Positions 7,705 through 17,251 are shown, numbered from the stretch's first letter. The stretch: DNA of 64,000 nucleotides from Nakamurella alba (GCF_009707545.1 NZ_WLYK01000017.1:33507-97506); one strand, 5' to 3'. Program-made: numbers and translations. Notes: generated by a model from the sequence alone, not told the origin.

Positions 7705-9306
7705 TCAGGTCTCGACCAGGATCCGGAAACCAGGAGCAGCCAGGGCATGTCGCAGGACGTCGTCGAGCAGTCGGCGCTCTGCCACGGTCCAGCGACGGCT
7801 CTGCACGTCGGCCCATTCGACGAGCGAGCGCATGCGGAAGGTCTCCACGACGAGCACCGCATCGCCACCGTGCCCCGGCCCTCCCTCCTCCCGCCACGCG
7901 GCCCAGCGCTCCGCGCCGAGCCGCCGCCTGGTGCCTTCCAGCAGCCGCAGTGCTGCCATGAACGGCTCCACCCCGCAAGGATCGACCCGGTACTCGACCA
8001 CGAGCAGCACCGCCCGCCGGTCGTCACCGACCGGATTCCGGAACTGCGACGGTGCGGCCGACGGGTCCATGCCGTCGACCGGGAGCATGCCCCACCGGAC
8101 GGCGGTGAGCGCGGCGGCGGCCATCACCCCGCCGGCGATCACCGCGGTCGTCCGCACCCCCAGCCCGTCGGCGATCCATCCCCAGAGCAGCGCGCCGCCA
8201 CCCTGACACACCTGGTGCACCACCAGGATCAGCGCGATGCTGCGCGCCCGCACCCAGTCCGGCAGCACCCGGTGCGCACCCGTGAGCCAGGCGCTCTGCA
8301 CCGTCACCCAGGCCGTCCCGATGACGAACAGGGCCACCACCAGGACGGCGACCGGGACGTCGAGGGCGACCAGCACCAGTCCGGCGGCGTAGCCGGTGCA
8401 GCCGACCGCCACGAAGACGTTGACCGGCCACCGGCGCCGCACCGGCTGCACCAGCGCCGGACCGAGCACCGCTCCGGCCCCGATCACCAGGAAGGCCAGA
8501 CCGAACTCGACCGTGCCGAGGCCGATCACGTCGTGCGCGATCACCGGGAACAGCGCCCAGAACGCCGCAGCCGGCAGCGAGAACAGCACCAGGCGCAACA
8601 GTGTCCGCCGCATCCAGGGCGAGTGGCGGACGAACCGTACGCCACCACGGACGGCCGGACCCATCGACCCCGGCGGGGTGGCATCCGAGCGCACCGGGGT
8701 CGGGAACCGGGTGCAGATCGCCGCCGCCGCCGCGAAGATGAGCGCGTCGACGGCGAACACCCAGGCCGCCCCGAGGAAGGCGAGCAGCAGTCCGCCGACC
8801 GCCGGACCGATGGCCCGGGCGCCGTTGAAGACCATCCCGTCCAGGGTCGCCGCGGAACCCATCCGCTCGCGGCCGACCAGCTGCGGCATCCGGTTCTGCC
8901 AGCCGACGATGCAGAGCACCAGGCCGCACCCGAGCACCGCGGTCGCGGCGATCAGCAGCCAGGACCCGACCGGGCCTCGGGCGGCCACGAGGGCCAGACC
9001 GGCGGAGGCCAGCGCCATCGCCGCCATCGCGCCCGGGATCATCCGGCCGGCGCCACGGCTGTCCACCACGTGTCCCACCGGCAGCGCCAGCACCAGGAAG
9101 GGCAGCACCAACGCCGCCTGCACCCCGGCCACGGCCGCAGGCGAGGCGCCGCCCACGGTGAGCACCCACTGCGCCACCACGGTGTGCAGCCAGAGTGCGG
9201 TGTTCGCCCCGAGCAGCGCCAGCAGCAGGACCCGGAAGGCCCGGACGCGGAGCGCGGAGAACAGCCCCGGGGCGGGAGCCTCGGCGTCCGCCCCGGGCCC
9301 GGTCAT
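7705..9306 (-). CDS. MFS transporter of the MFS_3 (EntS-like) family
   Basis: 533 residues from ATG at 9306. Residues 20-410 carry about 12 hydrophobic helices (for example LLLALLGANTALWLHTVVAQW and LVLFSLPAAAFWALFPVIA). The C-terminal 120 residues form a soluble domain (VLLVVEYRVDPCG, then ERWAAW and LLDDVLRHALAAPGF), which resembles a dimeric alpha/beta-barrel monooxygenase fold. That combined architecture and length are standard for MFS_3 transporters, which export small molecules such as siderophores or drugs. The start overlaps the stop of the MaoC gene by one base (TGATG), so it should be co-expressed with it and may export a pathway intermediate or toxic acid. Confidence 0.82.
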   Translation of the reverse strand: MTGPGADAEAPAPGLFSALRVRAFRVLLLALLGANTALWLHTVVAQWVLTVGGASPAAVAGVQAALVLPFLVLALPVGHVVDSRGAGRMIPGAMAAMALASAGLALVAARGPVGSWLLIAATAVLGCGLVLCIVGWQNRMPQLVGRERMGSAATLDGMVFNGARAIGPAVGGLLLAFLGAAWVFAVDALIFAAAAAICTRFPTPVRSDATPPGSMGPAVRGGVRFVRHSPWMRRTLLRLVLFSLPAAAFWALFPVIAHDVIGLGTVEFGLAFLVIGAGAVLGPALVQPVRRRWPVNVFVAVGCTGYAAGLVLVALDVPVAVLVVALFVIGTAWVTVQSAWLTGAHRVLPDWVRARSIALILVVHQVCQGGGALLWGWIADGLGVRTTAVIAGGVMAAAALTAVRWGMLPVDGMDPSAAPSQFRNPVGDDRRAVLLVVEYRVDPCGVEPFMAALRLLEGTRRRLGAERWAAWREEGGPGHGGDAVLVVETFRMRSLVEWADVQSRRWTVAERRLLDDVLRHALAAPGFRILVET

Positions 9307-9788
9307 CAGGCTGCCCGGCGTTCCGTCGGGTAGAGCCGCACCAGCACCTCGGCGACACAGGCCGGACGGTCGGCGTTCTCGACCGCGATGACGAGCTCGA
9401 AGGTCGCCTGGTAGCCACCGGCGACCGGGTCGGCGGCGAGCAGGGACAGTGTGCCCCGGACCCGGCTGCCGGACGGGACCGGCGACGGGAAGCGGACCTT
9501 GCCGAGCCCGTAGTTCACCGCGCTGCCGAGATCGCCGATGTGCAGCACCTGCTCCATCACCGGGGCGGCCAGCGCCAGGGTCAGGTAGCCGTGGGCGATC
9601 GTGCCGCCGAAGGGTCCGCCGGCCGCCCGGTCCGGATCCACGTGGATCCACTGGTGGTCGTCGGTGACGTCGGCGAACCCGTTGATCCGGTCCTGGCCGA
9701 CCTCGATCCAGTCACTGGTCCCGATCACCACGCCGACGGCATCGGCCAGGTCGGTCACACTGTCGAAAACCGGCACGGTCGACCTCAT
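9306..9788 (-). CDS. MaoC-like (R)-hydratase, hotdog fold
   Basis: 160 residues. The hydratase 2 motif is clear: [19 protein letters not shown] at about residues 38-56 contains the catalytic Asp and His, followed by [15 protein letters not shown]. Length and motif match single-domain enoyl-CoA hydratases such as mycobacterial Rv0130. They add water to 2-enoyl-CoA to give the (R)-3-hydroxyacyl-CoA. Divergent from the SDR gene at 9860 with an operator copy in between, and coupled by TGATG to the MFS gene. Confidence 0.85.
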   Translation of the reverse strand: MRSTVPVFDSVTDLADAVGVVIGTSDWIEVGQDRINGFADVTDDHQWIHVDPDRAAGGPFGGTIAHGYLTLALAAPVMEQVLHIGDLGSAVNYGLGKVRFPSPVPSGSRVRGTLSLLAADPVAGGYQATFELVIAVENADRPACVAEVLVRLYPTERRAA

Positions 9789-9824
9789 CTCGTTGCAGAA
9801 GCAGCTCGCAGAGGGCAGAGTGTA

Positions 9825-9841
9825 ATCGAAGTGAGTTCAGC
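9825..9841. promoter_or_regulatory. TetR-type operator in the MaoC/SDR divergent promoter
   Basis: ATCGAAGTGAGTTCAGC: 13 of 17 positions match the perfect copy's reverse complement, with an exact right half (AGTTC). It lies in the 71-bp gap between the divergent starts at 9788 and 9860, so one bound dimer could repress both directions. Confidence 0.65.
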
Positions 9842-9859
9842 TCGACAACTGGAGGCATC

Positions 9860-10615
9860 GTGGCCACTGCAGAAGGCGGCACCGTCGTACTGACCGGGGC
9901 GACCGGCGGTATCGGCGAGGCGACGGCGAGGCGGCTCGCCGCCGACGGTCACACGGTCCTGGTGACCGACCTCGACGGCGGTCGGTGCGCCGCTCTCGCG
10001 GACGAGTTGCGCGCCGCCGGGGGCTGCGCCGAGCCGTTCGCCCTGGACGTCGGGGACGAGTCGCAGTGGGCGGCGCTGGCCACCCGACTGCAGGAGAACG
10101 GTGACACCACGGTTGGTCTGGTGAACAACGCCGGGATCGCATCCATGGGCACCGTGGAGTCCGAGACGGTGGCCGACTGGGAGCGGGTGCTCCGGGTGAC
10201 GCAGACCGGGGTCTGGTTGGGGATGAAGCACATCGGCCCGTTGCTGGCCGGACCCGGCGGCGGATCGATCGTGAACATCTGCTCGATCTTCGGCACCGTC
10301 GGCGGTTTCGGCGGCGAGGTGGCCTACCACGCGGCGAAGGGCGCGGTCCGCACCATGACCAAGAACGCCGCGCTGTACTGGGCCGGGCAGGCGGTCCGGG
10401 TCAACTCCGTCCATCCCGGCTTCATCGAGACCGAGCGGTCGAAGAAGATGTGGGCCGGCACCGAGCGCCGGGAGCGCATGGTCGGTGGGACGCCGATGGG
10501 CCGGCTGGGTGCGCCGTCCGAGGTCGCCGGGGTGATCGCCTTCCTGCTCTCGCCGGACGCGAGTTACGTCACCGGCTCCGAGCTGTACGTGGACGGCGGC
10601 TGGACGGCGCGCTGA
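9860..10615 (+). CDS. SDR family oxidoreductase
   Basis: 251 residues from GTG at 9860, preceded by a strong GGAGG at 9851-9855. Classical SDR features: TGATGGIGE cofactor loop at residues 12-20, VTDLD (Asp after strand 2, favouring NAD), NNAG, and the catalytic Ser then YHAAK. The C-terminal [13 protein letters not shown] is typical. It should oxidise or reduce a hydroxyl/keto group, here probably on a CoA ester or cyclic intermediate. Its last 47 bases overlap the 3' end of the TetR gene on the other strand. Confidence 0.85.
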   Translation: MATAEGGTVVLTGATGGIGEATARRLAADGHTVLVTDLDGGRCAALADELRAAGGCAEPFALDVGDESQWAALATRLQENGDTTVGLVNNAGIASMGTVESETVADWERVLRVTQTGVWLGMKHIGPLLAGPGGGSIVNICSIFGTVGGFGGEVAYHAAKGAVRTMTKNAALYWAGQAVRVNSVHPGFIETERSKKMWAGTERRERMVGGTPMGRLGAPSEVAGVIAFLLSPDASYVTGSELYVDGGWTAR

Positions 10616-11351
10616 CCTTCACCGGCGGTGCGGGCCCGTCGGGGGCCGGGCTCGCGCCGTCCGCCGCCGTCCCGGCGGACGGGCGGCGTGTCCGGGTCGG
10701 CGTCGCGGCGACAGGGCCGTCGGCGTCGCCGATGTCGACCCCACGGGCGAAGCGCTCGACCCCCGCGGTCATCATGTCGCTGATCTCCGGCAGGCTGAGC
10801 GCACCACCGGGCCGGTACCAGTCCCACACGCTGATCACCAGGCCGAGCGTCGCCCGGCCGATCAGCGTGGCGTTGCGTTCCGGGAAGATCCCGGTGTCCA
10901 TGCCCCGCTGCATCAGGTCGGTCCAGTTGTGCTCGATCTGTTGCACCAGGGCCCGCGAGGCCTGCCTCTCCTCCTCCTCGCGCACCGAACCACGCGGGTG
11001 CGCCAGCATCGAGGTGTGCGTGTGCAGGATGCGCATCTGCAGCACCTCCTGCTTCTTCACGTCGTAGGCGGTCCGGACGGCGGCCCGGAGCGCGGGCAGC
11101 GGCTCGAGACCCTGCGTGGCGGCGGTGAAGTTGTCCGCCGAGCGGGCGAGCTCCATGTGCATGATGGTCAGCAGGCAGTGGGCCTTCGACTCGAAGTAGT
11201 GGTAGAGCGCGGTCTGCCCGATGCCGACCCGGTCGGCCACTGCCGACCATTTCGTGTGCTCGTAACCGGTCTCGCCGAAACTGCGCACCGCCGCCTGCAG
11301 GATCGCCGCCCGCTTGCTGCGCGGGCCGGCCTCCGCCACCGTCGTCGCCAT
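10569..11351 (-). CDS. TetR-family transcriptional regulator, likely regulator of the island
   Basis: 260 residues. The helix-turn-helix lies at residues 14-60: [20 protein letters not shown], then [21 protein letters not shown], the standard TetR pattern. The ligand domain runs to about residue 210. The last 45 residues are Pro/Ala/Arg-rich and look disordered; part of this tail overlaps the convergent SDR gene. The upstream gap contains an operator copy (11405-11421), so the protein probably represses itself. It is the only regulator in the catabolic island, and the same palindrome precedes most neighbouring transcription units. I infer that it is a repressor released by a CoA thioester; the ligand is not known. 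Confidence 0.85.
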   Translation of the reverse strand: MATTVAEAGPRSKRAAILQAAVRSFGETGYEHTKWSAVADRVGIGQTALYHYFESKAHCLLTIMHMELARSADNFTAATQGLEPLPALRAAVRTAYDVKKQEVLQMRILHTHTSMLAHPRGSVREEEERQASRALVQQIEHNWTDLMQRGMDTGIFPERNATLIGRATLGLVISVWDWYRPGGALSLPEISDMMTAGVERFARGVDIGDADGPVAATPTRTRRPSAGTAADGASPAPDGPAPPVKVSAPSSRRPRTARSR

Positions 11352-11404
11352 GCCGTCCTCCTCGTCCCGTGCACCAGGCGGTGCCGTACCACCCCGGGGA
11401 TCGA

Positions 11405-11421
11405 CCCGACCTCAGTTCGAT
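11405..11421. promoter_or_regulatory. TetR-type operator upstream of the TetR gene
   Basis: CCCGACCTCAGTTCGAT: exact right half (AGTTC), left half GACCT with one change. It lies 54 bp upstream of the TetR start and just beyond the ACAD stop codon at 11430, which fits autoregulation independent of the long operon. Confidence 0.6.
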
Positions 11422-11429
11422 GGACGATC

Positions 11430-12638
11430 CTAACGCCTGGGCTCCCGGGGCAGGCCCAGCACGCGCTCGGACAGGATCGTGCGCTGGATCTCGTCGGTGC
11501 CACCGGCGATGCTGTAACCCGGGGCGCCGAGCACGTGCTCGGTCCAGGCCCAGCTACCCCAGCTGCCGTCATCGGCCACCAGACGCGGTCCCAGCAGGTC
11601 GGCGACCAGGTCGGAGGTCTCGCGCAGGGTCCGGGTGGCGACCAGCTTGCCGACCGACGCCTCAGGGCCGGGCTGACCGCCGGCGGACAGCGTGGCCATC
11701 ACCCGCAGTCCGAGCGCCCGTTGCACCAGCGTCCGCACCGCCAGGTCCGCCGCGGCCGCCCGGCGGGCGGCATCCAGATCCGGCTGGTGACCGGCCAGAT
11801 CGACAGCCCGCAGGGCGTTGTCGATGCCCAACGATCCGGAGTCCAGCCGTTCGGCGGCGAGCACCGTCTGGGTGACCCGCCATCCCTCGCCCACCGGTCC
11901 CAGTCGGTCCGTGTCCGGGACGTGCACCCCCTCGAGGTACACCTCGTTGAAGCTCTCGCCGCCGGTCATCTGGCGGATCGGCCGGACGGTGACCCCCGGC
12001 GCGTCCATCCGCACCATGAACGCCGTGATGCCGGCGTGCTTGGCCGCGTCCGGATCGGTCCGGCACACCGCCAGCCCCCAGGTCGACACCCGGGCACCCG
12101 AGGTCCAGACCTTGTGCCCGTCAAGTCGCCAGCCGTCGGACTCCCGGACCGCCCGGGTGCGCACCGCGGCGAGGTCCGACCCGGCCTCGGTCTCCGAGAA
12201 CAACTGGCAGGTCAGCTCGTCGGAGCGCAGCAGCTTCGGCAGCCAGCGCGCGGTCTGCTCGGGGATGCCCCAGGCGGCGATCGCCGGGGCGATCAGCTGG
12301 CAGGTGACCGGGAAGATCTCGGTCCGCTGCGGGACGTCGAAGTCGGCCTCCTCCATCCGGTACAGGTACTCGTAGTGGGTGGGCAGCGAGCGCCCGCCGA
12401 CGGCTGGGTCGAAGGCCAGTGCGCCCCAACCGCTGTCGTAGCGCAGCCGCTCCCAGTCCCGGGTGGCATCGGTGTACCGGTGCTCCTCCTCCTCGGTCCA
12501 GTTCTCGAAGACCGCGACCGCATCGGACCCGCTGCCCCATCGCGTCGAGGTGTCACGCGGTGCCGCGACCTCGGCGAGCCAGCCACGCGCGGCGCGGCGG
12601 AACTCCTCTGGCGTCGGCACGATCGTCTCAGCGGACAT
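11430..12638 (-). CDS. Acyl-CoA dehydrogenase (FadE-type), larger subunit of a pair
   Basis: 402 residues from ATG at 12638. The family signatures are present: QLFSETEAGSDLAAVRTRA in the middle domain, the KVWTSGA flavin-contact strand, and the C-terminal GGTDEIQRTILSERVLGLP that binds FAD across the subunit interface. The reaction is alpha,beta-dehydrogenation of an acyl-CoA. It overlaps the next dehydrogenase gene by 11 bp. In actinobacterial steroid catabolism such adjacent ACAD genes make alpha2beta2 heterotetramers, so this is probably the FAD-anchoring subunit of such an enzyme for a bulky substrate. It is the last gene of the long minus-strand series before the TetR gene. Confidence 0.86.
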   Translation of the reverse strand: MSAETIVPTPEEFRRAARGWLAEVAAPRDTSTRWGSGSDAVAVFENWTEEEEHRYTDATRDWERLRYDSGWGALAFDPAVGGRSLPTHYEYLYRMEEADFDVPQRTEIFPVTCQLIAPAIAAWGIPEQTARWLPKLLRSDELTCQLFSETEAGSDLAAVRTRAVRESDGWRLDGHKVWTSGARVSTWGLAVCRTDPDAAKHAGITAFMVRMDAPGVTVRPIRQMTGGESFNEVYLEGVHVPDTDRLGPVGEGWRVTQTVLAAERLDSGSLGIDNALRAVDLAGHQPDLDAARRAAAADLAVRTLVQRALGLRVMATLSAGGQPGPEASVGKLVATRTLRETSDLVADLLGPRLVADDGSWGSWAWTEHVLGAPGYSIAGGTDEIQRTILSERVLGLPREPRR

Positions 12639-13719
12639 GGCTGTTCCCTCCCGGCAGTCCGAGCAGATCGGCGATCTGCAGCCGGATCTCGTGCGCCGAT
12701 CCGAACAGGCCGGCCGATGCGCGCACCCGCCGGACGTACCGGTGCGCGGGATGTTCCCAGGTGAACCCGATCCCGCCGTGCAGCTGGACGTACTCCTTGA
12801 CCGCCAGGGCGGCGGCATTCCCGGCGGTCAGCTGCGCTGCGGCCGCGGTCACCGGCAGCAGCTCGGGCGCCCCGACCGCGCAGGCCGCGGCGAGCGCCAC
12901 TGCCGACCGGGCCGCCTCGAGCTCCACCAGCAGATCGGCGAGCCGGTGCTTGACGGCCTGGAAGGAGCCGATGGGGCGGCCGAACTGCTGCCGGCCGGTC
13001 ACGTAGGCCACCGTCTCGCGCAGGGCATGATCGGTGATCCCGACCGACTCGGCGGCCAGGGCGATGCTGCCGATGGCCAGCGCGGGGTCGAGATCCGCCT
13101 CCCGGGCGAGTATCCGGGCGGGGACATCGGTGAGATCGAGCCGCACCAGCGGCCGGGTCGGGTCCAGCACCGTCAGACCGGTCCGGGTGATGCCGTCGGC
13201 ATCCCCGGCACAGCAGACCAGCACGGGCGTACCTGCGGTGTCGGTCGCGACGAGCAGGACCAGGTCGGCGTCAGGGTCGAGCACCGGCCCGGCCGACCCG
13301 GTGACCCGGTCGCCCTCGAGCGTCACCGAGCTGTGCTGCGGCAGAGCGAGTGTCGCCCGGAGCGAGCCGTCGGCGATGCCCGGCAGCAGATCTGCCGCAT
13401 CCGGCAGACCGGCCAGCACCGCGACCGCGAAGGCGCCGGACAGCAGCGGCGCATCTGACAGTGTTGCCCCCGCCGCCTCCATCACCACCGCGAGATCCCG
13501 TGCATCACCGCCGCTCCCGCCTGCCTCCTCCGGGATCAGCAGTCCGACCAGGCCCAGCGCGGCCAGCTCTGCCCATCCCTGCCCGGCGGACCCGGACAGC
13601 ACGTCGCGGGCCATCCCGGCCAGCGCGACCTGCTCCTCACCGCGGGCCAACAGGCCGGGATCGACCTGCAGGCCGGCGATGTCGGGTGTGACCGGACCGG
13701 TCGTCGTTGTCGTGGGCAC
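12628..13719 (-). CDS. Acyl-CoA dehydrogenase, shorter subunit of a pair
   Basis: 363 residues. The N-terminal domain is ACAD-like (LGLVGLLIPEEAGGSGGDARDL), the middle beta domain is shortened and divergent, and the C-terminal helical domain is clear (TGRQQFGRPIGSFQAVKHRLADL, then YVQLHGGIGFTWEHPAHRYVRR). The first 20 residues are Thr-rich and probably disordered. The middle domain lacks the usual T-x-P-x-A-GSD flavin motif seen in its partner. This asymmetry, together with the 11-bp overlap, suggests a heteromeric enzyme with the gene at 11430-12638. An isolated half-site (ATCGAACTG) lies upstream at 13769. Confidence 0.82.
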   Translation of the reverse strand: MPTTTTTGPVTPDIAGLQVDPGLLARGEEQVALAGMARDVLSGSAGQGWAELAALGLVGLLIPEEAGGSGGDARDLAVVMEAAGATLSDAPLLSGAFAVAVLAGLPDAADLLPGIADGSLRATLALPQHSSVTLEGDRVTGSAGPVLDPDADLVLLVATDTAGTPVLVCCAGDADGITRTGLTVLDPTRPLVRLDLTDVPARILAREADLDPALAIGSIALAAESVGITDHALRETVAYVTGRQQFGRPIGSFQAVKHRLADLLVELEAARSAVALAAACAVGAPELLPVTAAAAQLTAGNAAALAVKEYVQLHGGIGFTWEHPAHRYVRRVRASAGLFGSAHEIRLQIADLLGLPGGNSHVR

Positions 13720-13794
13720 CGGCCCACCTCCTCGTGCACCTCTGGTCGGTCCTGCAGCGGTCCGCGGGATCGAACTGCAGGATCCTCGTACGGT

Positions 13795-14856
13795 CTACGG
13801 ACGTCGGTAGCGCGTGATCTCGCCGGCGGACTCTGTCGCGAGCTCGCCCCGCTGCGCGAGAACGTCCAGATGGGCGACGGTCTCGCAGACGGCCAACATC
13901 CGGTCGAAGTCGCGCAGGTCCTCGAACGGACGGCGGCTGTTGGTCCAGCGCAGCCGCCGGGCGACCTCCCCGCCGGCGGACGGTCCGCGGCCGACGACCA
14001 CCGCGAGCGCCTCCGCCAGTCGGTCGTCGTGGTGCCGGAGCAACTCGCGGACCCGGGCGTGCACCTGTGGCACGGGATCACCGTGGGCCGGCAGCATCCG
14101 GGCGTCGTCCAGGTCGAGCACGGCCTGCAAGGAGTCCAGGTAGTCGCCGAGCGGCAGCCCGCCGTCCGCCAGCTCGAACCCGATCGACGGGGTGATGTGC
14201 GGCAGGACGTGATCACCGGTGAACATCAACCCGGCCGCGTGGTCGACGAACATCAGGTGCCCGCGGGTGTGCCCGGGTGTGTGCACCACCTGCAGCCGCC
14301 GGTCGCCGAGCTGGAACTTCCCGGGCTGCAGCCACTCGTCGGGGTCCTCCCAGATCGAGGCCTCGTAGCGGTCGTCCGCCTGCATCTCGGCGAGAATGCT
14401 GTCCGCCAGCAGGCTCTCGCCCGCCGCGCGGAGGGTGACCAGCGAGCTGACCGGCACGTCGGTGGCGATGCGGCGCAGCGTGGTGAGCCCGGGGCGTTCG
14501 CCCAGCCCCAGATACACCCGGCAGCCGACCTCACGGCGCAGCGTGATCGCCTGCGTGTAGTGGTCCCGGTGGATGTGCGTGGCCAGCACCGTGCGGATGT
14601 CGGACAGTGACCTGCCCAGCTCCGCCAGTCCCCGCCGCAGCTCACCCATCGCCTCCGGGGTGGCCCAGCCGGCGTCGATCAGCGCGATGCCGTCCGGCAG
14701 GTCGATCACGTAGACGTTGACCGCCCGCAGGCCGTCCTGCGGCAGCGACAGCGGCAGCCGGTGCACGCCGGGCGCGACCGGGTGCGGCCCCGGGAGTGCC
14801 CAGCGGTGCCGGTCGGCATGCCCGGCGACGGCGAGGGGCGTGTGCCCCCCGGTCAC
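13795..14856 (-). CDS. MBL-fold metallohydrolase
   Basis: 353 residues. The start is GTG at 14856, which overlaps the stop of the preceding SDR gene (GTGA). Metal motif LATHIHRDHYTQA (HxHxDH) near residue 105, then HTPGHTRGHLMF and FTGDHVLP supply the other ligands. The C-terminal 80 residues are helical and end with a winged-helix-like stretch common in LACTB2-type MBL proteins. It could be a thioesterase or lactonase acting on a pathway CoA ester. Part of the packed minus-strand series. Confidence 0.8.
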   Translation of the reverse strand: MTGGHTPLAVAGHADRHRWALPGPHPVAPGVHRLPLSLPQDGLRAVNVYVIDLPDGIALIDAGWATPEAMGELRRGLAELGRSLSDIRTVLATHIHRDHYTQAITLRREVGCRVYLGLGERPGLTTLRRIATDVPVSSLVTLRAAGESLLADSILAEMQADDRYEASIWEDPDEWLQPGKFQLGDRRLQVVHTPGHTRGHLMFVDHAAGLMFTGDHVLPHITPSIGFELADGGLPLGDYLDSLQAVLDLDDARMLPAHGDPVPQVHARVRELLRHHDDRLAEALAVVVGRGPSAGGEVARRLRWTNSRRPFEDLRDFDRMLAVCETVAHLDVLAQRGELATESAGEITRYRRP

Positions 14857-15689
14857 AGCGGGATCCCGCCGGTGCACAGCAGCACGTGCCCGGTGATGTA
14901 GTCGCTCTCCGGCAGACACATCAGGTACACCGCACCGGCGGCCTCCTCCGGCGTCGCACCGCGGCCGAGGGAGATGGTCCGTTCGATCGCCTCGATGTGC
15001 TCGGTGCGGACCGCCTTGGCGATGCTGCGCTCCCCCACCTGCAGACTGCTGTCGGCGTCCGGGGTGTCCACCGGGGCGGTCAATCTGGTCCGGATCAGCC
15101 CGAAGGCGACGCTGTTCACGTTGACCCGGTAACGACCCCACTCCTTCGCGAGAGTGGCGGTCACCCCGTTGATCCCGGCCTTCGCCGCGGCGTAGTTGAC
15201 CTGCCCGGCGTTCCCGCCGATGCCCACCGCGGAGGAGATGTTGACGACCTTGCGGAAGACCTCGTGACCGCTCTGCGTCTCCAGCTTCGCCTGCTCGCGG
15301 AACCACGGCGCGGCCGCCCGCAGGATCCGGAACGGCGCCTTCAGGTGGATGTCCAGCATCGCGTCGAACTGCTCGTCCGACATCTTCCCGATGATGCCGT
15401 CCCAGGTGTACCCGGCGTTGTTGACGATGATGTCGAGACCGCCGAGCGTGTCCACCGCGGTACCGACGAGGCGGTCACCCATGTCCGGCGCCGTGACGTC
15501 ACCGGCCAGCGACTCGGCGCGGATACCGCCGGCGCGCAGGGCGTCCCGGGTCTCCTCCAGGACACCGGCATCGAGATCGTTGAGCAGCAGGCGCGCACCG
15601 CTGCCGCCGAGCTTCTCGGCGATGGCCCGGCCGATGCCGCGGCCGGCACCGGTGATCAGCGCGACCTTGCCGTCGAGTGTTCCGGTCAT
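14853..15689 (-). CDS. SDR family oxidoreductase
   Basis: 278 residues from ATG at 15689. Cofactor loop ITGAGRGIGRAI at residues 12-23, LNDLD acid for NAD preference, NNAG, catalytic Ser in NISSAVG and YAAAKAG for Tyr and Lys. An insert before the Ser (LETQSGHEVFRK) resembles 3-oxoacyl reductase/hydroxyacyl-CoA dehydrogenase-type SDRs of fatty-acid-like pathways. ATGA overlap with the upstream ligase gene and GTGA overlap with the downstream MBL gene show tight co-expression. Confidence 0.85.
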   Translation of the reverse strand: MTGTLDGKVALITGAGRGIGRAIAEKLGGSGARLLLNDLDAGVLEETRDALRAGGIRAESLAGDVTAPDMGDRLVGTAVDTLGGLDIIVNNAGYTWDGIIGKMSDEQFDAMLDIHLKAPFRILRAAAPWFREQAKLETQSGHEVFRKVVNISSAVGIGGNAGQVNYAAAKAGINGVTATLAKEWGRYRVNVNSVAFGLIRTRLTAPVDTPDADSSLQVGERSIAKAVRTEHIEAIERTISLGRGATPEEAAGAVYLMCLPESDYITGHVLLCTGGIPL

Positions 15690-17206
15690 GATGCCGCTCC
15701 GATCTGTGTGCCGGCCCGGTGCAGCCGGGCGGCCAGGTCCTTGGCCTCCGGCCGGGACAGCTTGCCGACCCGGGTCTGCGGCAGCGCCTCGACCTGGAAC
15801 AGGTACTCCGGCCACTTGGTCTTGGACAGCCCGACGGATCCCAGGTGCGCCAACAGGTCCGGCAGGGCGACGGGGTGGCCCGGCTCGGTGACCACCAGCA
15901 CCCCGATGCGTTCACCGAGCTCGGGGTCCGGCAGCGGCACCACGCACGCGGACTCGATGCCGGGGTGGGAGGCCACCGCGGTCTCCACCTCGAGCACGTC
16001 GATGTTGCGGCCGCCACGGATGATCACGTCCTTCTCCCGGCCCATGATCGAGATCGTGCCGTCGCCGTTGCGCCGCACCAGGTCCCCGGTCGGGAACCAG
16101 CCGTCGGCGGTGACCTCCACCGGGTGCAGCCGCCCGGCCCGGGCGTAGCCGAGGAACAGCGAGGGCCCACGGACCTGGGCCCGCCCGACCTCGCCCTCCG
16201 GGACCGGCAGCCCGTCGGTGTCCACCCCGCGCACCTCGGTGCCGGGGAACGGGCGCCCGTCCCGCCCGAGCCGGACCTCGACCGGGTCGGTCGGCAGCGG
16301 AGAGGTGTGGCCGAGGCACTCGGACATGCCGAACACCCGCAGGATCCTGGTGTGCAGGGCGGTCTCGGCCCGCTGCAGTGCGGCCAGGTCCATCGGACCA
16401 CCGCCCACCGTCATCGAGGCGAGATCGTCTCCGGCACCGTGCTCCTCGGCGGCACGGCCGAGTTGCAGCGCCATCGTCGGCACGCACATCACCCAGCGCA
16501 CGCCCGCGGCGCCCATCCGTTCCAGCAGGGCGTCCGGACGCCAGCGCGACGCGGTCACCAACGGGCCGCCGAGTTGCAGCGCCACCCCGATACCGAAGCA
16601 GAACGCCGCGGTCGACGAGAGCGGGACGATGGCCGCGATCGGGTCTCCCGGCCGTAGGTCGTTGATCTCGATGGTCCGCGCGCCGGCGTAGGCGATGGCG
16701 TCGCCGGACTGCACGACACCCTTCGCCCGCCCGGTGGATCCGGAGGTGAGCCCGATCAGGCCGCCACCGGACCAGCGGCCGACCCCGGCCGGATCGGTCG
16801 TCGCCACGGTCCAGCCGTCCAGCGCCGTGCCCGACGGGCCGGCGCCGAGCAGGGTGGCCAGCTGCCACTCCTCGAAGGCGGACGGGTCGACCACCACGGC
16901 GTCCGGTCGGATGTCGTCGAAGGCATCGGCCAGCTCCGCGGCGGTGGTGTGCCGGTTCACCACGGCGATGACCCCGCCGGCCCGGCCGACCGCCACCGTC
17001 GCGGCCAGTGTCCGCCACGAGTTGTCGGCCTGCACCAGCACCGTCCGCGGTACCCCGTCGCCGAGTGCGGCGGCCAGGTCGTCGGCGGCGGCGACGATCT
17101 CGCTCGCCGGGTGCGGCCCACTGTCGTCGATCACGGCGATGTGGTCCGCGGCGGCCGCCCGGTCCAGGAACTGCTTCACCAACTGCTGCACTGCCACCAA
17201 CCCCAC
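15686..17206 (-). CDS. AMP-binding acyl-CoA ligase (ANL superfamily)
   Basis: 506 residues; the start is GTG at 17206, with in-frame GTG codons at 17197 and 17191 as alternatives. Core motifs: LTSGSTGRAKGVVQS (P-loop-like A3), FGMSECLGHTSPL (A5), GWFPTGDLVRRNGDG (A7) and GREKDVIIRGGRNID (A8 hinge). A catalytic Lys near the C terminus is in RVGKLSR. The enzyme activates a carboxylic acid through an acyl-AMP to an acyl-CoA. This is the likely entry step for a carboxylate intermediate of the pathway. ATGA overlap with the SDR that follows. Confidence 0.86.
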   Translation of the reverse strand: MGLVAVQQLVKQFLDRAAAADHIAVIDDSGPHPASEIVAAADDLAAALGDGVPRTVLVQADNSWRTLAATVAVGRAGGVIAVVNRHTTAAELADAFDDIRPDAVVVDPSAFEEWQLATLLGAGPSGTALDGWTVATTDPAGVGRWSGGGLIGLTSGSTGRAKGVVQSGDAIAYAGARTIEINDLRPGDPIAAIVPLSSTAAFCFGIGVALQLGGPLVTASRWRPDALLERMGAAGVRWVMCVPTMALQLGRAAEEHGAGDDLASMTVGGGPMDLAALQRAETALHTRILRVFGMSECLGHTSPLPTDPVEVRLGRDGRPFPGTEVRGVDTDGLPVPEGEVGRAQVRGPSLFLGYARAGRLHPVEVTADGWFPTGDLVRRNGDGTISIMGREKDVIIRGGRNIDVLEVETAVASHPGIESACVVPLPDPELGERIGVLVVTEPGHPVALPDLLAHLGSVGLSKTKWPEYLFQVEALPQTRVGKLSRPEAKDLAARLHRAGTQIGAAS

Positions 17207-17251
17207 TCGTCCACGGCCTGCGCCGTCCGGAAGATCGCCTGCGGAAAGTCC

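Noticed and set aside
13769..13780. ATCGAACTG half-site before the paired ACAD genes
   Set aside because: Only one half matches the palindrome; the other half (CAGGATCC) does not, so it was not listed as an operator.
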